Below, piece after piece: positions 55,791 through 64,000 of a DNA stretch of 64,000 nt. Positions within the stretch are counted from its first letter, which is position 1. Every line of letters begins with the position of its first letter. The notes below the pieces were generated by a model, which searched no databases, was not told where the DNA came from, and was given only the letters and a program-made list of their open reading frames with translations. The DNA comes from Proteles cristata cristata (lineage: Eukaryota; Chordata; Mammalia; Carnivora; Hyaenidae), in contig JAESUZ010003883.1 of NCBI GenBank assembly GCA_017311185.1, positions 744,001 to 808,000 on the forward strand, written 5' to 3'. A program made the translations under genes and the position numbers.

Positions 55791-57480
55791 CTCAAAAGAG
55801 ACATATGAGTTGATCAGAACTTTAAGAGCTACTGCTTTGGGATAATACACTAAAATGATGACATATGTAGATGAGTGAAGGCCAAAAAAGAAATCCTTAG
55901 AAAATCAGCCTTATAAAGTAGATAAGGAAGAGAAAGCCCTGGCGGAAACAAAGAAAGGATAATAGATACAGTGTGAACCATAAAAAGTGTTAGATCACAG
56001 AAACCTAGAGAGCCAGTTGTAAGAGGTCAAATAATGTTTAAAAAGACAGAGATGCAAAGAATGTTTCATGAAGCAAAAGCCAAGTTAAAGTTAACAGTGG
56101 TGAGCAGAGTTGGGTAGTTCTGTCACTATTAAAGAAATGGATTTAGTATAATTTAATGTGAGGAATCAAGGATATCTTCAGGGTTAGATATCTTCAGGTT
56201 TACACTGTTACCTTCAAAGGAAGAAAAGTTTTGTTTTGGGAGGTTGGAACTCTATTACTGGGATTCATTGTCACCTTTTGAGATGCTGGTGTAATGAGGG
56301 AGAGTTGGACAGCTCCATCCAGGAGGTACATATCCATGGTAGAAATTTCTAATTAAAATTGGTAAATGCTATAAATTAGGGTTTTACTCCTCTTGGAGAG
56401 CTGGTTATTAAATATTTACTAACACACCACTGCATGCAAAAGTCAAGAATTTTAGATGTCCACGAGCAAGGGTTCCTTAGATAGATATGTAAACAGAAGT
56501 TCAAGGATGACCTTGTATGTCTGGGAAGGGAAGAAGAGTGGCCTCATGAGGCATCTGATCATTGGCAAAGGGTGCTAAGAATAGAGCTTAATAGAGAACT
56601 GACCATGATATTTTATATGCCAGGGCCAGAAATAGTTTCTTCAGGTAGTTGTGCATGGCTGAAGTGTTAGAGTTAAGTGCAGGTGCCAGGCATTATTATG
56701 TAGAGCATGAACTGATGAGCAGTGTAATATTTCTTCTGCTTTATTGTTCAACAGGCAGAAGTGTTATTAAATCATCATCATAAAAAATAACACTGATACA
56801 TAGCATTTTACTGAGTGTAAAATTCCAATCATTATTATTTTTTAAACCTGAATGTGATGGAAAATTGCCCTAAACAAAAATCTAGAATATATAGAGGATT
56901 AGTTCAGATTAAGACAATAAAAAGCAATGGATGTATTCCCTTAATGAAATTAGTAAATGAGATTTGTCTAATAGCAAATAAATATGCTACATTCATTTGT
57001 AATTATTTTTCTTTAATGTGGATTTTGTTATTTTACATTCACATGTGCTATTAATGATAATTGTGACATAAACTTCACACTGGTAACTTTGTGTTAACAG
57101 AGAAGCGTTCTGTTTCTTTGTAATTTTGTTTATTAATTATAGCTATGTGCACATTACTCATCATTTGTGGTAACAATCTGTTGCCATTAGAAAGATTGAA
57201 TAATAGGGTATTCCAGTAAGCAAAGATATAGAACACAGAAGAATAAAATGCCAAAGCATCTCAATATACTGATATTCAGGGAAGCAGGTAGGCAGCCAGG
57301 TAAGTAGTGTCAGAGGTATTTGTTAGCATGAAAGCAGAATTTGGGATTTAGAAATAGAAGTTTTCAGTTCCCAGGTGAGACAAAGATGAACGGCTAGTAA
57401 GAAGAAGAGAAATACCACGGCATAGGCTCTGGAGGACCGGCAGCATTACAGAGATGGTGGGACTGAAGCCAGCTCCGGGG
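55791..57480. other. Unassigned DNA
   Basis: Purine-rich at 55840-56120. The 66-codon frame at 56854-57054 has no domain. No repeat or exon recognised. Confidence 0.45.
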
Positions 57481-57590
57481 AGAAAGGTGGGAAAGAGCTT
57501 CAATTAGACTCAAGCAGATGACAGACTTCAGGAAGAAAGGTAGGACAGAGCTTCAACTTGGACTCAGTTGCACAAGTGAGCTGCAAGGCT
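57481..57590. repeat. Two-copy diverged tandem repeat, period 53
   Basis: agaaaggtgggaaagagctt at 57481 is repeated as agaaaggtaggacagagctt at 57534, and the similarity continues through 'caattagactca' / 'caacttggactca'. A weaker third echo (ctggacagagcttctctggg) lies at about 57646. Confidence 0.7.
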
Positions 57591-57929
57591 GGACCCAGAT
57601 GAACAGCGGGGGTCTGGGCTGTCCATCTGGTTCTAGAGACCTGGACAGAGCTTCTCTGGGTCCATAAACTGTAGTCAGGGTTGTTCTTTGAAGAAGGAAG
57701 CAAAGCTGACATTGCAGTGAGAGTTCAAAGTGCTTAGCTCTAAGAAACAGCAGGCAGTCAAGGGCAAATGACTTTCATAGTCTAAGGTGGGATTTATTTG
57801 CCTATTGCTCTGTACAAATTTATTTTTTTAACTCTGTAGACAAAAAATGAAGCTATTGATGAAATTTGCGAAATGTTGCTTTTGTCCAATTTTCTTCATA
57901 TTTTAGGAAATGACATTTTTGAAGAATCC
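57591..57929. other. Unassigned DNA
   Basis: The left part belongs to the locally GC-richer segment 57290-57720. The 70-codon minus frame (57500-57712) has no domain. Confidence 0.4.
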
Positions 57930-58168
57930 TTTTATTTTAAAGCTAATTTATTTTGAAAGAGAGAGAGAAAGAGAGAGCTTGTGCGCATGAGCACATGCAC
58001 ATGGGGAATGGGCAGAGAGAGAGAGAAAGAGAAAGGATCCCAAGCAGGCTCTACTCTGTCAGCACAGAGCCCAAAGTGGGGATTGAACTCACTCACAAGA
58101 TGTGAGAGCATGACCTGAGCTGATATTAAGAGTCGAACACTTAACCAATTGAGTCACCCAGTCACCCC
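57930..58168 (-). mobile_element. CAN-SINE, diverged
   Basis: Tail side ttattttaaagctaatttat, (GA)n middle with a gcgcatgagcacatgcacat patch, body 'gtgagagcatgacctgagc' and head ending cacccagtcacccc. Two short body insertions. Confidence 0.9.
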
Positions 58169-59122
58169 CTTTAAACATTATTAAACATTGTAAACATTAT
58201 TCCATGACCTTTTATTGAAATACAAATTTTGTAATGTTCTTTTGTTTTAAAGTTTATTTCTGAGCATATTTGAACTAAGTACTTTGGACTGACAATTTTT
58301 TTAAATTGATTCTTGGATTTAATGGCTCCAGGGATTTAATTAACATGCTGTCTTTTCTTTCCTTCTGATTATTGATGAAACTGTTAAAAGAGCCTAAATG
58401 GACCTAACATGAGTCCCAATGTACACATAAGAACCTTCAATCAACTCCATAAACTGTTACCTGTCACTACTCTTCAGTAATTTTCAAACAGCTTTCAATT
58501 CATGTAGTAAAACTGGAAAGCAAACAAATATGTTTTTTCAAATATTATTTCTTGAGACACACTGTCAAAATATGTCCCTGAAATTAAACTTGCTATCTTC
58601 AAAATATTGCTTCCAAAATAATTAAAATAGTCAAATAAAATTATAAACTTTACCTACTTACAATTTTTTCCTAAATCTTGATATTATAATTCTGTAAATT
58701 AGGATAGAAAAAATAATTTTCGTAAATATTAGCAACATAACTTTGTATATAATACAATAAAAGATGAATTAATCTGATAAAAATATTTTAAACAGCAATA
58801 ATAAAAAAAATAGAGACATTCTAATACCTGCCTTCACAGTCAGTCTAATAGACTGGCTCTATAGTTGAGAGAAATAAAAAAGTTTTAGAATACACCAAGG
58901 AAATCAAAAAAATATTTCAACAGAATTTTTAGAATATACTTCATATGAAGACCTCTTATTTGTAATATTTCCTCTTTTTCCATTATTTATTATTTCCCCA
59001 GTATTTTAAAGTAACATTTAAACAGGTATAACTAAACAATATATGCAGACATTTTTGCTGAGTATTAGAAGCTGGTTTGCAGTTGCATTTTTGAAGAATA
59101 GTAGATCACATTGGCGACATCT
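58169..59122. other. Unassigned, strongly AT-rich DNA
   Basis: No family recognised; no long frame. Confidence 0.5.
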
Positions 59123-59139
59123 AAAAGTATGCCCCCTCT

Positions 59140-59343
59140 TTTTAAAAAAAAATTAATGTTTATTTATTTTTGAGAGAGACAGAGTATGAGCGTGGGAGGA
59201 ACAGAGGTAAAGGGAGACACAGAACCGAGGCAGGCATCAGGTTCTGAGCGGCCAGCACAGAGCCTGACGTGGGGCCTGGAACCATGAGATCGTGACCTGA
59301 GCTGAAGTCGGCCACCTAACCAGCTGAACCACCCAGGCACCCC
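59140..59343 (-). mobile_element. SINEC_Fc-type SINE
   Basis: 'attaatgtttatttatttttgagagagaca' tail and middle, body 'accatgagatcgtgacctgagc' lacking part of the usual 'cccacgaactgtg', and head ending cacccaggcacccc. Flanks aaaagtatgcc (from 59123) and aaaagtctgcc (from 59344) form a decayed duplication. Confidence 0.94.
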
Positions 59344-59359
59344 AAAAGTCTGCCTTCTT

Positions 59360-60689
59360 AATGCTCTCCTTCTGTAGACGGAAAAAGCTTGGCTTTAGCT
59401 GCCAAAGGAAATTCACTGGTTTTGAGAATTTATATAGTACGATCTACCTCCTGCTACTCTGATCTGACCTATGTAGCCACTTTATGAATAATGATGTTTT
59501 ATGTCAGAGACATAGTTTACTAGCTTGACTACATATTCAAGCATTAGTCTACATTAAGCTTTATTATCTATTTTTAGTTTTTATATTTCTATGGTTTTAA
59601 AATACTTTCTTGGCCATTTTCCAAACTCAACGCTATTTTAAGACCACGGTCCTTGACAAAGTAAGAAAATTTATAATGAAATGAACACATTCTGTTGTGA
59701 TCAAATGACAGGATTCCCTAGCAGTTATTCTAAATTATAAACATAGTTTTTTTATTTTATTGACAAATAAGTAATTATAAGCTAAAATAAATTTGAAGCC
59801 TATGCCTTTAAAATTATTTTTCTAAGATTTTTATGGTTGCTTAGTTTTCTCTAGATAAGCAATTTATAAGCAAAGAGATTTAAAGTATTAAATAATTATC
59901 TATGCTGGTTGATGAAATAAAAAACTGCTACTTTCAAGCAGCAAAGGATAAGAAAAACAAAACAGAAAAACCCCAAAACACATTAGAAAGGGACTTTGTA
60001 ATGAAGACAAAGAAAGAAGTCTCTTAGACTTTTATCATTAAATACTATAAGCCTTAAGATAGGTAAGACCAAATCTACAATAAAATGTTGTCTACCTTAT
60101 AATGAAAATTTCTTTGTATATTTCAAGATACCTTTTCATGAATTACAAGAGAGAACAACACTAATGAGGTGAATACTGATTGACTGGATTGTTCTCACTT
60201 TGTTAACCTGGCCAATCACATTGAGTTTTAGCTCATCATCCACACAGTCCCTAGCTGAGAAAATTGTCAATAATCAGAGAAAATCAAGGTAGAAAATTGA
60301 TGCTTTTTGGACACTTGGAGCAACATAGGTCAGGATGCCCTTCAAGAGCACACTAACAAGATGATCCAGGAAAGATACTGCCAATTTGGTTGTGGAGTGT
60401 CATTTGATCATTGTTAGAGTTTTCAAAAGACCTTAAAGCTAGACAGTATTGTCTCAAGATGGTTATAGGCCTAGGATTAACTTTTTCTGTTTCCCGTTTC
60501 ATGCTTTTTTTCTGTATTTCTCTGTCAATAAATATGGAACAAAGAAACAATCTTACATGATTATAGTTACAAAAAAGAGTTGGGGGGTATTTCTGTCCTC
60601 TTCTTTAAATTAATATTAAGCAGCAAGCACTAGAATGGAATACTCTGTTACCTTTGTTACATTATTCTCAGGCATAGTCCTTGGGCTAA
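59360..60689. other. Unassigned AT-rich DNA
   Basis: No repeat family or exon recognised. Confidence 0.45.
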
Positions 60690-60890
60690 GATCATAGCCT
60701 TGTGACAGGAAAATAGACTTGGTTCCAATCCTTCTACAACATTGTATGGTTTCCTGCTAGTCACTCAATTACTCAACATCTTGATTTCCTTACATGTGGA
60801 TTAGAGGTAAAAGTATACAGCCCAGAGAATTTTCATGAGGATTTATTAGATGAGAACTGCATAGCATTTGGCACATTAAAGTCACTCAGT
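60690..60890 (+). mobile_element. MIR remnant
   Basis: 'aatagacttggttccaatcctt', 'tcaattactcaacatcttgatttccttacatgtggatta', 'atgaggatttattagatgagaa' and 'gcatttggcacattaaagtcactcagt' follow the MIR order. Confidence 0.8.
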
Positions 60891-62031
60891 TAAGAACATA
60901 TGCCTCTTACTATTGATCGTGTTGTCAGTCTCTCTGCTTGGAAGTTTAAATTCCAACAAGTACACAAAGAATTTCAAACACACAAGGTCTTACTTCCAAG
61001 TACTAAAAACCCCCAAAACATAATGCAAGTATATAAGAATATAAAGGCACATGTAAAAACATTAAAATATATAAGTTCTACAAATGAAACCTTTATTCTT
61101 TGACACCATCTTTTGTCCTAGAATGGAATAGACACAAGTTCTTTGCTTTGCCCATGTAGTTTTCTTAACCTAGGAGTTATCTGTGTCATCTTAATAAGTA
61201 TAGTTCCTTTAACTTGTTTTATAACACCGTATGGCTTGAATGTATAAACAAAATTATAAAGCGTATCTGAAGTGTGAGATATAGTTGAAATCCATTTGTG
61301 ACATATGTTAAAAGTGTTAGGGAAGTGAGAGTCATGTGATTTGCTCAGGAGACTAAGTATTTCATCTGTGGTGTAGCACTTAGAGTGTTCTTCAGCTGCT
61401 GACAAAGTAACACATAATGTGTGGCATACCTCTCACTTCAGTAATCAACAAGCATACGACAGTACCACTGCCTGAATAACACTGAATGTATTGGTATCAT
61501 GAGGGTGTTATGCTACTGCTTCATAAATTTCACTGATTAAAATACTCTTGAATCGGACTGTGTTCAATTCAACAAGTTGCCGCATACAGCACCTGCTATT
61601 TACATTTCAAATAATGGCATTATATGCTGATAAGTGGTATAGCTTAGGCAAAGTTCTTAGTGCTAAAAAACAAAAACAAACAAACATGTACTATCATAGA
61701 ATAGTTCCATGGACAATATTCCCATTGTATAATACTGCTCACATTCATATTTGCATTGAATTGTGAAACTTTAATCAGTAATGTCATATATACTTTGTTG
61801 ACCCATGTGTAAAGGTCTTGTTTTTCCATTGAATTTATAATTGCTCAAAGATACTAATATTTATTAGTATTCACTCAGAGCAAATGATAGTTTATTTTTT
61901 TTTCAAGTTTGAATATAAAGATTAAATGTTTTAGTTATATTGGTACTCACCAACTTCACCTTTGTGTAAAAATCAAGAGATTCTGTCTAAAGAAATACAA
62001 CAATACCTTCCCCCCATCTTAGGTACCTGAT
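60891..62031. other. Unassigned DNA
   Basis: No family recognised. The 95-codon minus frame (61118-61405) has no domain. No exon signal. Confidence 0.45.
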
Positions 62032-62044
62032 ACCAGTAGATAGT

Positions 62045-62243
62045 ATTTTAAATGTTTTTGTATTTATTTTGAGAGAGAGAGCAAGCAGGGAAGGGGCAGA
62101 GAGACAGTAAGAGAGGATTCCAAGCAGGCTCTGTACTGTTGGTGCAGAGCCTGAGGTGGGGCTCAACCCTGCAAACTGTGAGATCATGACCTGAGCAGAA
62201 ATCAAGAGTTTGATGCTCAACTGACTAAGCCACCCAGACACCC
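62045..62243 (-). mobile_element. CAN-SINE, diverged
   Basis: Tail, short GA-rich middle, 'gaggattccaagcaggctct', body 'gtgagatcatgacctgagcagaaatcaagag' and head ending cacccagacaccc. Older body type. Confidence 0.93.
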
Positions 62244-62411
62244 TGCCAATATATATTTTTAAACATCCATGCTTCAGTAATATGGAAGTTATAAGTTGAC
62301 CAATATCAAACATAGAGAGAGGCAGTAATGACTAAAAAGTAAGCAATATAGGCTACTAATCATCAAGAAAATTTCTAAGCAAATCTCCAAATTTAGTATA
62401 CTGAAAGCACA
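62244..62411. other. Unassigned DNA
   Basis: Short stretch between the SINE and the L1; no family recognised. Confidence 0.5.
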
Positions 62412-62488
62412 TAATTCACCAGTGCAATCCCTGTCAAAATAACACCAGCATTCATCACAGAACTAGAACAAACAATCCTCAAGTTTTT

Positions 62489-62708
62489 TTTTTTTTTTAA
62501 ATGTTTTTATTTATTTCTAGGAGAAATAGAAAGAGACAGCATGAGTAGGGGAGGGTCAGAGAGAGAGGGAGTCACAGACTGAAACAGGCTCCAGGCTCTG
62601 AGCTGGCAGTCAGCACAGAGCCCGACGCGGGGCCCGAACCCACGAACCGCAAGATCATGACCTCAGCGAAAGTCGGACGCTTAACCGACTAAGCCACCCA
62701 GGCGCCCC
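62489..62708 (-). mobile_element. Young SINEC_Fc subfamily copy inside L1, 17-bp TSD
   Basis: Subfamily markers 'gagggagtcacagactgaaa', 'gagctggcagtcagcacaga' and 'cagcgaaagtcggacgctta'; head ends cacccaggcgcccc. Perfect flanks acaatcctcaagttttt at 62472-62488 and 62709-62725, both L1 sequence, which dates it as younger than the L1. Confidence 0.98.
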
Positions 62709-63619
62709 ACAATCCTCAAGTTTTTATGGGACCAGAAAAGACCCAGAATAGCCAAGCAGTCTTGAAAAAGAAAACCAAAATGGGAGGCAACACAATCCCA
62801 GATTTGAAGATGTATTTCAAAGCTGTCATCCTCAAAACAGTATAGTACTGGCACAAAAGCAGACACTCAGATCAATGGAACAGAATAGGGAACCCATAAA
62901 TGGACCCACATATGCAAGACCAACTAATCTTTGACAAAGCAGGAAAGAATATCCAATGGGGGGAAAAAAAAACAACCACAGTCTCTTCAGCAAATGTTAT
63001 TGGGAAAACTGGACAGTGACATGCAGAAGAATGAACCTGGACCACTTTCTTACACCATACACAAAAATAAACTCAAAATGGATGAAAGGCCTAAATGTAA
63101 GATAGGAAGCTATCAAAATCCTAGAGGAGAAAGCAGGCAAAAACCTCTTTGATCTCAGACACGGTAATTTCTTACTCAGCACATCTCCAGAGTCAAGGGA
63201 AACAAAAGCAAAAATGAGCTATTAGGATGTCATTAAGATAAAATGCTTCTGCAGAGCCAAGGAAACAATCAGCAAAACTAAAAGGCAACCAACAGAATGG
63301 GAGAAGATATTTGGAAATGACATATCAGGTAAAGGGTTAGTATCCAAAATCTATAAAGAACTTATCAAACTTAGCATTCAGAAAACAAATAATCCATTGA
63401 AGAAATGGATGAAAGACATGAATAGACACTTTTCAAAAGAAGACATCCAGATGGCTAAAAGACATGAAAAAATGCTCAACATCACTCATCATCAGGGAAA
63501 TACAGATCAAAACAATAATGAGATACCACCTCACACCAGTCAGAATAGCTAATGTTAACAACTGCTGGTGGGCATACAAACTGGTACAGTCACTCTGGAA
63601 CACAGTATGGAGGTTCCTT

Positions 63620-63640
63620 AAAAAAAAAAAAAAAAAAAAA
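63620..63640. repeat. A21 homopolymer within L1
   Basis: Pure A-run where L1 normally reads 'cctcaaaaaactaaaaata'; an expansion of the native A-rich site. Confidence 0.95.
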
Positions 63641-64000
63641 TAGAACTACCCTATGACCCAGCAGTTGTTACAAAATATTTATCCAAAGGATACAGGTGTG
63701 CTGTTTTGAAGGGACACATGCACCCCAGTGTTTATAGCAGTGCTATTGACAACAGCCAAATTATGGAAAGAGCCCAAATGTCCATACATATAAATGGATA
63801 AAAAAGGTGTGTTATATATACCATGGAGTATTACTCGGCAATCAAAAAGAATGAAATCTTACCATTTGTAACAATGTAGATGGAACTGGAGGGTATTATA
63901 CCAAACAAAATTAGTCAATAAAAGAGAGACAAATATTATATGACTTCACTCATATGTGGAATTTAAGATACAATACAGATGAACGGAAGGGAAACCAAAA

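Larger units (their letters stand above)
62412..64000 (+). mobile_element. L1, last part of ORF2, running off the window
   Basis: Begins inside the ORF2 RT/C-terminal region (ttcaccagtgcaatccctgt) and follows L1 order: 'gtactggcacaaaagcagacac', 'gacatgcagaagaatgaacc', 'catcactcatcatcaggg', 'ccatggagtattactcggc'. Broken by a SINE at 62489, an internal deletion near 63560 and an A21 run at 63620-63640. At least two small frames survive (for example 62931-63152). The 3' UTR lies beyond the edge. Confidence 0.95.

Noticed and set aside
1..64000. tRNA-gene-like boxes (A and B boxes)
   Set aside because: All clear cases are the tRNA-derived heads of CAN-SINEs and lack a full cloverleaf as separate genes.
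1..64000. CRISPR arrays, operons, bacterial or phage systems
   Set aside because: The repeats are mammalian retroposons and microsatellites; there are no regularly spaced direct repeats or bacterial-type genes.

Overview
This window looks like ordinary nuclear DNA from a carnivore, most likely a cat (Felidae). The main evidence is about 30 copies of the tRNA-Lys-derived CAN-SINE family in its felid form (SINEC_Fc type: a head reading gggcgcctgggtggctcag, a CT-rich middle and an aaataaataaa tail), together with 5'-truncated L1 copies whose 3' ends are of carnivore type. The sequence is AT-rich and CpG-poor, with no CpG island. I found no protein-coding gene, no RNA gene apart from the SINEs, no CRISPR array and no bacterial-type gene. 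The open frames are short and either lie in L1 remnants or look like chance. The window fits a large intron or an intergenic gene desert, and the sequence alone cannot decide which.

Layout. From 1 to 4.6 kb are a SINE cut by the window edge, an L1 that seems to carry a 3'-transduced piece of a DNA transposon, a young SINE, and a scrambled older L1. From 7.1 to 10.6 kb are a tandem SINE pair, a 1.6-kb ancient L1 on the minus strand, and an ancient mammal-wide repeat. From 10.6 to 14.3 kb the DNA is nearly free of young repeats and contains stretches that read like conserved noncoding sequence. From 14.3 to 33 kb MIR, MER5A, SINE and L1 fragments alternate with unassigned DNA, including another conserved-looking block at 18.85-19.3 kb. 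From 33 to 34.3 kb lie two opposite MaLR LTRs, and from 34.3 to 35.6 kb a third conserved-looking block. A 5'-truncated L1, an ERVL-type solo LTR and a second tandem SINE pair fill 37-40 kb. Repeat-poor DNA runs from 40 to 44.1 kb. From 44.1 kb to the end there are many minus-strand SINEs, an L2 tail, more LTR remnants and ancient repeats, and finally a plus-strand L1 that runs off the right edge.

No gene network can be described. The observations most worth checking are the likely L1 3' transduction with a perfect 17-bp target-site duplication (932-1664), the switch in SINE strand near 40-44 kb, the four copies of one very young SINE subfamily (two of them forming an inverted pair at 47.2-48.0 kb), and the three conserved-looking blocks. 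I did not find a previously undescribed biological system. Family names come from recognising sequence, not from a search, so subfamily labels and ends are approximate.
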